A stretch of 64,000 nt of DNA from Arthrobacter sp. ISL-28 (GTDB lineage: Bacteria > Actinomycetota > Actinomycetes > Actinomycetales > Micrococcaceae). The notes beneath the pieces are model-generated. The model saw only the letters and a program-made list of their open reading frames with translations. It was not told the DNA's origin and searched no databases. The position numbers and the translations under genes were made by a program. Location of the stretch: positions 1 through 64,000 of the forward strand of contig NZ_JAGGPJ010000013.1 in assembly GCF_018613875.1 (NCBI RefSeq), in the 5' to 3' direction. Positions 38,678 through 47,052 of the stretch are shown one piece after another. Every line of letters starts with the position of its first letter. Position 1 is the first letter of the stretch.

Positions 38678-38712
38678 CAAAGTGGTGGCGGTCATAAGCC
38701 GCCACCACTTTG
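38678..38712 (+). terminator. Hairpin between flp3 and tadE2 (probable attenuator)
   Basis: A perfect 14-bp stem (38678-38691 with 38699-38712), 7-base loop, with GCTAACT and AGTTAGC just outside that can extend it. It has no T run. It matches the position of the hairpin after flp1. Confidence 0.7.
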
Positions 38713-38744
38713 CAGTTAGCAAGCCGCCTATATTTGGGGGAAGC

Positions 38745-39149
38745 ATGGCCAAGGCAACAGAACATGGCGCTGTAGCAGTTGAGTTTGCGCTTTTGGCCCC
38801 CGTCCTGATCATGATCCTGCTCGGGATCATGGAGTTTGGCCGTGCCTACAATGCGCAATTGACGCTGACAAATGCCGCCCGTGAAGGCGTAAGAGTCATG
38901 GCCGTCGACAATAATGCAACGACCGCCCTCGCAGCGACCACGAATAGCGCCGACACCCTTAGTCCCAAGCTTAAAACTTCGGACATAGTCATTGCCTTCC
39001 AGACGAACCCACCAACGACGCCGGCTCCTACGTCATGTGCTCCAGGACGCCAAGTGACGGTAACCATCAGCTACGCGCTGACCACCATGACCGGCATCGC
39101 CGGCCCTTTCTCCATGAAAGGGAAGGGGACCATGCTATGCGGCGGCTAG
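38745..39149 (+). CDS. tadE: TadE-like pseudopilin 2
   Basis: 134 residues from ATG 38745 (GGGGGAA upstream). EHGAVAVEFALLAPVLIMILLGIMEFGRAY is the TadE-type leader and helix, followed by LTLTNAAREGVRVMAV. Two Cys in the C-terminal half (TSCAPGRQV and MLCGG). Overlaps tadG2 by 13 bases exactly as in operon 1. Confidence 0.9.
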   Translation: MAKATEHGAVAVEFALLAPVLIMILLGIMEFGRAYNAQLTLTNAAREGVRVMAVDNNATTALAATTNSADTLSPKLKTSDIVIAFQTNPPTTPAPTSCAPGRQVTVTISYALTTMTGIAGPFSMKGKGTMLCGG

Positions 39150-40159
39150 GCCCCTTCATCGGCAACGAACGTGGCGGCATCAGCGTCATGGTGGCTATCC
39201 TCATGGTCGTGTTGCTTGGCTTCGCGGCCTTGGCTGTAGACGTGGGGGTGCTCTACTCGGAACGAGCTCAGCTACAGAACGGCGCCGATGCAGCAGCGCT
39301 GTCTGTGGCTCAACGGTGCGCCACCAACTTGGCTGATCCGGGGTGTTCCGCTACGTCACCACTTGCCAGCGACCTCGCCAATGAAAATGCGTTAGACCGC
39401 ATGAGCAACATCAAATCGATCACCTTGAACACGGGCGCCCGCACAGTCAGTGTCACCGTCGGCGCGAGGGAAACCGGCAGTGCGCCGAACTCCGTTTCGC
39501 TCTTCTTCGCCAATGTCCTCGGTTTTCCGAGTGCAGCAGTAAACGCCAAGACCTCCGTAAAGTGGGGCAGTCCCGTCAAGGGCACGGCACCGTTCCCCGT
39601 TACCGTTTCCATTTGCCAGGTGCGGGACCAGTCCGGTGTCATGCAGCGGCTTCAGTTGCATGGAAACAACGCAAACCCCGACTGCTATTACGGACCATCC
39701 GGCGCGTTCGTCCAAGGAGGCTTCGGAGGGCTCAAGCAGGATACAAATGCCTGCGGCGCGACCGTTGACACGGTCAGCAACACGGCCGGCGGAGATACTG
39801 GCAACAACCCCACACCCAACTGTGAAGGGACATTGAACTCCTGGGCTGCAGACATGAACAGCGGCAAAGCGGTCATTTTACTACTGCCCATTTTCAATGC
39901 TGTTACCGGAACCGGCACCGGAGCTGTTTATCGCCTGACGACCTTTGCCGCTTTTAAGATTGCCGGCTGGAAGCTGGGCAATCCCGGACTTCCTTACACA
40001 TTCCGCAACAGATCGCCTGACGTGCCTTCCGCCCTTGAATGCAGGGAACCCTGCCGCGGCATCATCGGAACGTTTGTGAAGTACGTTTCCTTGGCGGACG
40101 GCTATGAGCTGGGAGCCGTAGACCCAGACGGCGTGACCGTCGTCGAACTTAAGAGCTAG
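39137..40159 (+). CDS. tadG: TadG-like Flp pilus assembly protein 2
   Basis: 340 residues from ATG 39137. One N-terminal helix (VMVAILMVVLLGFAALAVDVG), then YSERAQLQNGADAAALSVAQRC as in TadG 1. The long extracytoplasmic part shares the pattern FKIAGWKLGNPGLPYTFRN and several Cys with the first copy. No von Willebrand A domain. GGGGACC lies 4 bases before the ATG. Confidence 0.84.
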   Translation: MRRLGPFIGNERGGISVMVAILMVVLLGFAALAVDVGVLYSERAQLQNGADAAALSVAQRCATNLADPGCSATSPLASDLANENALDRMSNIKSITLNTGARTVSVTVGARETGSAPNSVSLFFANVLGFPSAAVNAKTSVKWGSPVKGTAPFPVTVSICQVRDQSGVMQRLQLHGNNANPDCYYGPSGAFVQGGFGGLKQDTNACGATVDTVSNTAGGDTGNNPTPNCEGTLNSWAADMNSGKAVILLLPIFNAVTGTGTGAVYRLTTFAAFKIAGWKLGNPGLPYTFRNRSPDVPSALECREPCRGIIGTFVKYVSLADGYELGAVDPDGVTVVELKS

Positions 40160-40202
40160 TTTCGATGCCGTTCAGTGAACCACTATCTCTCAGGAGCAGT
40201 TC

Positions 40203-40985
40203 GTGAAGTCTCGCTTATTGGCAGGTGCGGCAGCCGTAGTCCTCGCCATTGTCGGAGCCATGCTGGTGTTTTCCTATGCCCAGGGCGCGGACCAGCGGGC
40301 CGTGAAGAACCTCGACCCTGTCCCTGTGCTGGTGGTGACGAAGGCTATTCCTGCCGGCACACCCGTCGAATCCATGACCGCATCGGTGGCCACTGAGCAG
40401 TTGCCGGGGGCCGCCGTCGCAGAGTCGGCCATCGAGTCACTCGATGACTCAAAGGGCAAGGTCGCGGCAGTGGACCTTGTGCCGGGTGAGCAGTTGGTTA
40501 AGGAGCGCCTCATCGCGCCGGCGGAACTTAAAGTCCAGGGCGCCGTGAAGATCCCTGCAGGTCTTCAGGAGGTCTCCTTCCAGCTTGAGCCGGACCGCGT
40601 TGTCGGTGGCCGCTTGGCTCCCGGCGAGTACGTCGGCATTTTCGTGTCCTTGGATGAGGGCGGCGTGGAGGACAAAGCCGTCAAGGAAACCACCAAGTTG
40701 ACGGTCCGCAAGGCGCTGGTCACGGCCGTCCAGCGTGCACCCCAGCCCGCTCCTACTGCCGCTCCCGCTCCCACCGCATCAGCGAGCGCCCCTGCAAGCA
40801 ACGCCGATCCCAGGGACACCACGCTCCCCGAGGGGTCACTGATGCTGACGGTCGCTGTCAGCGACTCAGATGCCGCAAAGATTGTGTTCGCTGCCGAATA
40901 CGGGAAGATGTGGCTCAGCAAGCAGCCCCTCAATGCCAAGGACAGCGGGCCTCGTATTATTCAGCGGAGTGAGGTTTACAAGTGA
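40203..40985 (+). CDS. cpaB: CpaB/RcpC-like Flp pilus assembly protein 2 (SAF domain)
   Basis: 260 residues from a GTG with AGGAGC upstream. N-terminal helix (LLAGAAAVVLAIVGAMLVF), SAF region (VLVVTKAIPAGTPVESM to DLVPGEQLVKERLI), the GLQEVSFQLEPDRVVGGRLAPGEYVGIF block and a Pro/Ala-rich linker (QPAPTAAPAPTASASAPAS). Overlaps cpaE2 by 4 bases. Follows the same domain order as CpaB 1. Confidence 0.92.
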   Translation: MKSRLLAGAAAVVLAIVGAMLVFSYAQGADQRAVKNLDPVPVLVVTKAIPAGTPVESMTASVATEQLPGAAVAESAIESLDDSKGKVAAVDLVPGEQLVKERLIAPAELKVQGAVKIPAGLQEVSFQLEPDRVVGGRLAPGEYVGIFVSLDEGGVEDKAVKETTKLTVRKALVTAVQRAPQPAPTAAPAPTASASAPASNADPRDTTLPEGSLMLTVAVSDSDAAKIVFAAEYGKMWLSKQPLNAKDSGPRIIQRSEVYK

Positions 40986-42178
40986 GCCGCTTCGTTCTGA
41001 TAACGCCAAGCAGTACCTTTGACGGCCGGCTGCGGCAGGCAGTCGAAGGCCTGCCGGGTACTGTACAGACGTTTTTCTCCAGCACCTTGCCCGCCGGTCC
41101 GCAGGAGCTGTTTGCGCAGCTGGGATCCGAGCAGCCCGAGGTCCTGATCCTGGGCCCTGAAGTGCCCCTTGACGATGCCCTGCGGTTGGCGACTGTGCTC
41201 GATGTGCAGTTGCCGGAGCTGTCCGTGATTCTCGTCAGCGACCCTGACCCGGCCTTCATGCTGCAGGCGATGCGCGCGGGGATCCGGGACCTCCTCAGCC
41301 CCTCGGCTGATGCTGCTCAAATCCGGGTGATGTTGGAACGCGCCTGCCAGTCTTTTGCGAGCAGGCACCGGACCCACAATCCGCAGCTGGCCGACAGCAA
41401 CAACAACGGCCTTGTGATTGGTGTCTTCTCCCCCAAAGGTGGCGTCGGCAAGACGACTATTGCCACTAATCTCGCCGTTGGACTGGGGAAGATCGCTCCC
41501 ATGGGCGTCGTCATCGTTGACCTTGACCTGCAGTTCGGGGACGTCGCATCAGGGCTGTACCTGGATCCGGAACATACCGTCACTGATGCCGTGACCTCTG
41601 CTGCCAGCCAGGACACCCTCGTGCTGAAGGCATTCCTCACAGTTCATCCCTCAAGCATCTACGCCCTGTGCGCGCCCAAAAGTCCCGTGGAGGCCGACCA
41701 CGTCACCCCCGAGCAGGTCACACGCTTGCTCGAGCAACTCGCCAACGAATTTCAGTACGTCGTCGTGGATACAGCACCTGGACTGCAGGAGATCGCTCTC
41801 GCAGCCCTGGACAAGTGCACCGACGCGGTGTGGGTGAGCGCCATGGACATCCCCAGCGTCCGTGGCCTGCGGTCGGGCCTCGACGTCCTCCGCCAACTGG
41901 AACTCCTTCCGGGCAGCCGGCATGTGGTGCTCAACATGGCAGATTCCAAAAGCGGGCTCACGGTACAGGATGTTGAGTCCACATTGGCAGCTCCGGTCGA
42001 CGTCAGCATCCCGCGCTCCAAGGCCGTGGCTTTCTCGACGAACCGTGGCATTCCCGTTCTCCAGGAGCCCAGGAGGGATCCGGCCGTAAAAGGATTGAAG
42101 CAGCTTGTCGAGCGCTTCGATCCGGCCTGGCGGGCAAAAGGGCAGCGGAAAGTGCATCGAAGGGTGGTGGTCTCGTAA
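40982..42178 (+). CDS. cpaE: CpaE/TadZ-like localisation ATPase 2
   Basis: 398 residues. N-terminal atypical receiver (EVLILGPEVPLDDALRL, no acceptor Asp), then a MinD/ParA ATPase with deviant Walker A SPKGGVGKTTIATNLAVGL (about 149), VIVDLDLQFGDVASGLYL and VVVDTAPGLQEIAL. GTG start overlaps the cpaB2 stop; its stop overlaps the cpaF2 start by one base (TAATG). Confidence 0.92.
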   Translation: MSRFVLITPSSTFDGRLRQAVEGLPGTVQTFFSSTLPAGPQELFAQLGSEQPEVLILGPEVPLDDALRLATVLDVQLPELSVILVSDPDPAFMLQAMRAGIRDLLSPSADAAQIRVMLERACQSFASRHRTHNPQLADSNNNGLVIGVFSPKGGVGKTTIATNLAVGLGKIAPMGVVIVDLDLQFGDVASGLYLDPEHTVTDAVTSAASQDTLVLKAFLTVHPSSIYALCAPKSPVEADHVTPEQVTRLLEQLANEFQYVVVDTAPGLQEIALAALDKCTDAVWVSAMDIPSVRGLRSGLDVLRQLELLPGSRHVVLNMADSKSGLTVQDVESTLAAPVDVSIPRSKAVAFSTNRGIPVLQEPRRDPAVKGLKQLVERFDPAWRAKGQRKVHRRVVVS

Positions 42179-43677
42179 TGAAGCTTTCAGAACGCATCCA
42201 GGCCGTGCAGCAAAAATCCGCGCCCGCGGCTGCTCCGGCCGTTGAGCAATCCCCTGCGGCGCCTCCAGTTGCATCCGCCGAACGCCCGACGGCAGTCGCA
42301 GGCGCAGCTGTTCCTGCAACACCGGTCACGGCTAAGCGCCCCGTATCAGGCGTCCAGTCTGAGGCAAAACCCAAATCCCAGCAGCCGGTTGATGCCTTCG
42401 CTGCGCTGAAGCAGCGCGCCGCGACCGCACTCTTCGAACGCCTGGGGACCCGCTTCAACGACTCTGGCGTCACTGAACAGGAACTACGTACCACAGCCCG
42501 GGAAGAGCTGACCCGCATTATCGACGCGGAGCAAGTACCGCTATCCGCTGAAGAGCGCACGCGACTTGTCCGCGACGTAGCCGACGATGTCCTGGGCTAT
42601 GGACCGTTGCAGCGGCTCCTTGATGACCCTGCTGTAACCGAAATCATGGTGAACCGCATGGACCAGATCTACGTGGAGCGCAAAGGCAAACTGACGCTGA
42701 CCGACTCCAGGTTCAGCTCAGAGGACCATCTCCGCAAGGTTATCGAGCGGATTGTGTCCAAGGTGGGCCGGCGCATCGATGAGTCATCTCCCTTGGTCGA
42801 CGCCCGTTTGGAAGACGGTTCACGCGTCAACGCAGTCATTCCTCCGCTTGCCGTCGGTGGATCCTCTTTGACCATCCGAAAATTCAGCAAGGTGCCGTTG
42901 ACGGTCCAGAACCTCATCGACTTCGGGACTCTAACTCCGGAAATGGCCGAGCTGCTCAATGCCTGTGTGAAGGCCAAACTGAACATCATCGTTTCGGGCG
43001 GCACCGGCACGGGTAAAACCACGCTGCTCAATGTCCTTTCATCCTTCCTCCCGGAAACTGACCGGATCGTCACTATCGAAGATGCCGTGGAACTGCAGAT
43101 TCAGCAGGAGCATGTGGTGAGGCTGGAAAGCCGCCCTCCCAATACCGAGGGCAAAGGCGAGGTGACCATCCGCGATCTCCTGAGGAACTCGCTCCGCATG
43201 CGGCCGGATCGGATTGTTGTCGGTGAGGTCCGGGGCGGGGAATCGCTGGACATGCTGCAGGCGATGAACACCGGGCACGATGGCTCCCTTTCCACGGTCC
43301 ACTCCAACTCACCCCGTGACGCCGTCGCCCGTCTGGAAACGCTGGTCCTCATGGCCGGAATGGACCTGCCCCTCCGGGCCATCCGCGAACAGATCGCCTC
43401 TGCAGTCCATCTCATTATCCAAATTTCGCGATTACGGGACGGTACTCGGCGGATTACGCACGTGACCGAAGTGCAGGGCATGGAAGGGGACATTGTCACG
43501 CTCCAGGATGCCTTTATTTTTGACTACTCGGCCGGAGTGGATTCGCACGGGCGATTCCTGGGCAAGCCCATACCCACGGGCATACGCCCTCGCTTCATCG
43601 ACCGCTTCGAGGATATGGGTATCCATGTCTCGGCTTCGGTCTTTGGGGCATCACCTGTCGCAGCCGGGAGGACGTGA
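42178..43677 (+). CDS. cpaF: CpaF/TadA secretion ATPase 2
   Basis: 499 residues, with an Ala/Pro-rich N-terminus about 60 residues long. Conserved blocks match CpaF 1: GYGPLQRLLDDPAVTEIMVN, Walker [18 protein letters not shown] (about 273), [36 protein letters not shown] and [20 protein letters not shown]. Motor for the second Flp system. Confidence 0.96.
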   Translation: MKLSERIQAVQQKSAPAAAPAVEQSPAAPPVASAERPTAVAGAAVPATPVTAKRPVSGVQSEAKPKSQQPVDAFAALKQRAATALFERLGTRFNDSGVTEQELRTTAREELTRIIDAEQVPLSAEERTRLVRDVADDVLGYGPLQRLLDDPAVTEIMVNRMDQIYVERKGKLTLTDSRFSSEDHLRKVIERIVSKVGRRIDESSPLVDARLEDGSRVNAVIPPLAVGGSSLTIRKFSKVPLTVQNLIDFGTLTPEMAELLNACVKAKLNIIVSGGTGTGKTTLLNVLSSFLPETDRIVTIEDAVELQIQQEHVVRLESRPPNTEGKGEVTIRDLLRNSLRMRPDRIVVGEVRGGESLDMLQAMNTGHDGSLSTVHSNSPRDAVARLETLVLMAGMDLPLRAIREQIASAVHLIIQISRLRDGTRRITHVTEVQGMEGDIVTLQDAFIFDYSAGVDSHGRFLGKPIPTGIRPRFIDRFEDMGIHVSASVFGASPVAAGRT

Positions 43678-43683
43678 TCTTCC

Positions 43684-44616
43684 ATGATGCTCTTCGCCGG
43701 AATCACCCTGTTTGTTGCCGCCTTCGCGCTCGGCGCAGTTGCACTGCTTATCCCCCGCACGCCAACTGTCCCGTTGGAACGCCGGAGGCCGTATGCGTTT
43801 GCTAAGAACTCTCAGCTGACCCGTTTTGCAGGGTCAGCTGTGGAATCGGTAGACCAATTCCTCGCTGGAAGGAGCGTCAAGTTCTTCAACCGGGAGGTAT
43901 TGGAAAACGCCGGCTTGAAGTTGAGCCAGGCCGAATTCTTCATCCTGATCCTTGCGGGCGCCTTCGTGGGAGTTCTCGCGGGTTTTGTCGTTGGGGGCAT
44001 CGTTCTGGCGTTACTGCTTCCACTTTTAGCTCCGTTCGTGGGCCATCTGACGCTCGGATTCTTGGCAGGCAAACGGCGGAATAAGTTCGATGAGCAATTG
44101 GGCGATACCCTGCAGTTGTTGTCCGGCGGTTTACGCGCAGGCCACAGCATCCTTCGGGCCATCGACGCCGCGGCTTCAGAATCGCAGAGCCCGACGTCCG
44201 AGGAAATGCGACGGGTCATCACCGAGACCAGCCTTGGACGGGATTTATTGTCCTCCCTCAATGACACGGCCGACCGCATGCGGAACGAGGACTTCGTTTG
44301 GATCGCCCAGGCGATCCAAATCAACCGAGAGGTGGGTGGCAACCTTGCCGAGGTCCTCGACCAGGTAGGGGAAACCATCCGCGAACGCAGCGAAATCAAG
44401 GGCCACATTAAGGCGCTGGCCGCTGAAGGAAAATTCTCCGGCTACATCCTCATGGCCATGCCGGTCGGTATCGTGGCCATGCTCATGCTGGTCAACCCCA
44501 AATATATGGACAAGATGTTCAGCCATCCCCTGGGGTGGGGCATGATCGCGCTTTCCGTCATTCTGATGACTGTGGGAGGTCTGTGGATGCGCAAAATTAT
44601 TGACCTCAAGTTCTGA
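43684..44616 (+). CDS. tadB: TadB-like inner-membrane platform protein 2
   Basis: 310 residues. N-terminal helix (LFAGITLFVAAFALGAVALL), a pair of helices around 80-115, then the T2SS-F domain RAGHSILRAIDAAASESQSP, DFVWIAQAIQINREVGGNLAEVLD and IRERSEIKGHIKALAAEGKF, and two C-terminal helices. Starts 6 bases after cpaF2. Confidence 0.93.
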   Translation: MMLFAGITLFVAAFALGAVALLIPRTPTVPLERRRPYAFAKNSQLTRFAGSAVESVDQFLAGRSVKFFNREVLENAGLKLSQAEFFILILAGAFVGVLAGFVVGGIVLALLLPLLAPFVGHLTLGFLAGKRRNKFDEQLGDTLQLLSGGLRAGHSILRAIDAAASESQSPTSEEMRRVITETSLGRDLLSSLNDTADRMRNEDFVWIAQAIQINREVGGNLAEVLDQVGETIRERSEIKGHIKALAAEGKFSGYILMAMPVGIVAMLMLVNPKYMDKMFSHPLGWGMIALSVILMTVGGLWMRKIIDLKF

Positions 44617-44624
44617 GCCGCACG

Positions 44625-45509
44625 ATGGAACCGTTAATCCTTCTCGCGATTTTGTTGATCTGCCTGCCCTCGTCCTACCTGGTGTGGCGGATGCTGTCCG
44701 TCGACCGAAAAGCCCGGACCGTGGTCCGGGAGATGCTGTCCCGCGGGGCCCAGTCTCCAGACGAGGAAGAACGCCAACAGAACAGCTTCCTGGAACAACT
44801 GGGCCGCAGGCTCACCCCTCCTGCCTACGTTGCCAAATTGGATCGGTTGCTGTCCCTCGCTGGCCGCCCAGAGTCGCTTCCGCTAGGCCGGGTATTGGCT
44901 GCCAAGCCCGCGCTTGGCCTGGCAGGTGGACTGCTCGGAGCTTATGTCAGTGCCATCAGCACGACGCCGATGCTCAAGCTCGTGGGTCTTTTTATCCTGG
45001 TGCTGGGGTACTTCATACCGGACCTGCTGTTGTACAGCAAGGGTCAGGAGCGGCAAAAGGCCCTGCAGCTTGAACTGGCCAACACGCTGGACCAGATGCT
45101 GATCTCGGTTGAAGCCGGGCTCGGCTTCGAGGGTGCCATGGCCCGAGCCGGCGAGAACGGCAAGGGACCGCTGGCGGAGGAGCTTGTGCGAACCCTGCAG
45201 GACATGCAGGTGGGCCGCAGCCGCCGCGAGTCGTACCTTGCCCTTGCAGAACGGACAAGTGTCCCTGAACTTCGCAGCTTCGTCCAGGCCATCGTCCAGG
45301 CTGACATGTACGGCATCGCCATCAGCAGGGTGCTCCGAATCCAGGCAAAAGTAATGCGCGTCAAGCGCCGGCAACGGGCCGAAGAAAAAGCAATGAAGCT
45401 GCCGGTGATGATCCTGTTCCCGCTGCTCTTTTTCATTTTCCCGGTCCTGTTCATCGCCATCCTGGGACCGGCCGTCATCAACGCCATCGAAACCTTTAGC
45501 GGGCAGTAA
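44625..45509 (+). CDS. tadC: TadC-like inner-membrane platform protein 2
   Basis: 294 residues. N-terminal helix, a middle pair of hydrophobic segments, the T2SS-F domain NTLDQMLISVEAGLGFEGAMARA, TLQDMQVGRSRRESYLALAE and MRVKRRQRAEEKAMKLPVMI, and the terminal helix LFPLLFFIFPVLFIAILGPA. The gene ends the second operon as far as can be seen; no extra flp follows, unlike operon 1. Confidence 0.93.
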   Translation: MEPLILLAILLICLPSSYLVWRMLSVDRKARTVVREMLSRGAQSPDEEERQQNSFLEQLGRRLTPPAYVAKLDRLLSLAGRPESLPLGRVLAAKPALGLAGGLLGAYVSAISTTPMLKLVGLFILVLGYFIPDLLLYSKGQERQKALQLELANTLDQMLISVEAGLGFEGAMARAGENGKGPLAEELVRTLQDMQVGRSRRESYLALAERTSVPELRSFVQAIVQADMYGIAISRVLRIQAKVMRVKRRQRAEEKAMKLPVMILFPLLFFIFPVLFIAILGPAVINAIETFSGQ

Positions 45510-45618
45510 TGAAGCAGAGCAGCGTCAACCAAGAAGCTAGACTCAACAGACCCTCAGGGTTGGCGCAGGATCTCCCGGGGTTCAAGGTTTTTACAGGTTT
45601 GGAAACTAGCCTTAGTAC

Positions 45619-46080
45619 ATGTCCAGTTCAGGGTCCGGCTCAAGCGACGGCGATTCGAGCCTCGAATGCCTGCATGCCGCACCCGGGCAGGGCCATGCCA
45701 TGATTACTGAATCCGGACAAGGAACACCACCAGTGTTGGATCTGAGGATACTCGCAGACCTCGAAGAGGACTTCGACAGTCCGTCCGTCGCACGCAGTTT
45801 TGCCCAGGACTACATCGGCCTCTGGAAGCAGCGCCTCGACAGGCTGACTTTCGCTGTCAACAGCGACGATCGTGAGGCAGCCCTCGACGCAGGCCTCAGT
45901 CTCAAGAACTCATCTGCGATGGTCGGAGCCGTACGGCTATCTGTGTTGGCCGTGAAACTGCTGCAGATCATTCAATGCGGGGACATGCGTTCCGCCAGAA
46001 GCCTGTTGCCGGCCGTCGCTGAAGAGGGTGCTGAAACGATCAGGGCAATTCAGCACGACTACCTCAGAGGCGACCGGTAA
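45619..46080 (+). CDS. Hpt-like domain protein lacking the phospho-accepting histidine
   Basis: 153 residues (or 126 from ATG 45700, which would remove a Ser/Gly-rich lead). The body resembles a histidine phosphotransfer four-helix bundle: LDLRILADLEEDF, then FAQDYIGLWKQRLDRL, then DAGLSLKNSSAMVGAVRLSVLAVKL. In true Hpt domains the last block reads HxLKGSS; here Leu93 replaces the His and Asn97 the Gly. It therefore probably does not carry phosphate and might act as a binding or blocking partner. It lies after tadC2 and converges on a response regulator gene. Family assignment is tentative. Confidence 0.6.
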   Translation: MSSSGSGSSDGDSSLECLHAAPGQGHAMITESGQGTPPVLDLRILADLEEDFDSPSVARSFAQDYIGLWKQRLDRLTFAVNSDDREAALDAGLSLKNSSAMVGAVRLSVLAVKLLQIIQCGDMRSARSLLPAVAEEGAETIRAIQHDYLRGDR

Positions 46081-46106
46081 CACAGCACTGGTAAAACAGC
46101 GCCCGG

Positions 46107-46880
46107 TTACTCAGGCCTTTTTGGTGCAAGCCGATAACCGACGCCACGAACTGTCACAAGCCATCGCGGCTCATTCGGGTCCTCCCGCAGCTTCCGCCGG
46201 AGGTTCCCAATGTGGACTTCGACCGCGCGTTCGTCCGCTTCGCTGATGTACGTGTCGTCCCGGTAGTACTCTCCCCGAACAACTCGAACCAGATCCGCCC
46301 TGGTGCGGACGGCCCCGGTTCCCTTCAACAGATCCTGAAGAAGGTCGAACTCACTCCGGGTGAGCCCTACAGGCGTGCCCTTCAATGAGACCGTGCGTGT
46401 CTTCATGTCCAAGGCCAGGCCATTATGGACCAAAACACCATTGTTGGAGGAAACGCGAACGCGCGCTTCCCCAGCCGCCACCGGTGACGGTGATTCCTCC
46501 TGCCCGGCCTGGCGGGGACGGCGCATCATTGCGGAGATCCGTGCCCTCAGCTCCCGTGGCCGGAATGGCTTGGTGATGTAATCATCTGCACCGCCCTGAA
46601 GAGCCGTGATGGTGTCTAATTCGTCATCTCGCCCGGTCAGCATTACTACGTAGGCGTCGCTGAACTGCCGGAGCCTGCGAAGCACTTCGAAGCCGTCAAT
46701 ATCCGGGAGACCGACATCGAGCGTGATGATACTCGCCTGATGCTGGCGGGCAACCTCCACGCCTTCCCGCCCAGTTCCCGCGGAATAAACTTCGAAACCA
46801 GCCTGCTGAAGTACTGCATCGACGAGATTACGGACGTCATCGTCGTCCTCGATCACAAGGGCTACACCCAGCTCGCCCAT
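46107..46880 (-). CDS. OmpR/PhoB-family response regulator
   Basis: 257 residues. Receiver domain with acidic pocket Asp12-Asp13, acceptor Asp55 in ITLDVGLPDIDG, Thr82 and Lys104 (YITKPFRPREL). The C-terminal winged helix follows (GLTRSEFDLLQDLL, ERAVEVHIGNLRRKLRED, WLVTVRGVGYRLAP). Divergent from the histidine kinase gene beside it with about 170 bases between their likely starts, so they probably form a pair with back-to-back promoters. The target genes are unknown; the neighbouring Tad operons are the obvious candidates. Confidence 0.95.
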   Translation of the reverse strand: MGELGVALVIEDDDDVRNLVDAVLQQAGFEVYSAGTGREGVEVARQHQASIITLDVGLPDIDGFEVLRRLRQFSDAYVVMLTGRDDELDTITALQGGADDYITKPFRPRELRARISAMMRRPRQAGQEESPSPVAAGEARVRVSSNNGVLVHNGLALDMKTRTVSLKGTPVGLTRSEFDLLQDLLKGTGAVRTRADLVRVVRGEYYRDDTYISEADERAVEVHIGNLRRKLREDPNEPRWLVTVRGVGYRLAPKRPE

Positions 46881-47052
46881 ATCTACCCCTATCCGGAAAC
46901 AACCGCGTCGCCCAGCGCGAATGCGGAAGCAATACCAGATTACCCACGCTACAAGATCTCAGGCAGGGCGGCGCCAAAATTCCGCTAAATTGCTGAGTCT
47001 CCACACATTCGTTCCCAATGTTCATCTACTACTCTTGATCCAACGGTGCATA

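Noticed and set aside
46921..47052. 44-residue N-terminal extension of the histidine kinase
   Set aside because: It would occupy nearly all of the region shared with the divergent response regulator gene, leaving little room for promoters; not fully excluded.
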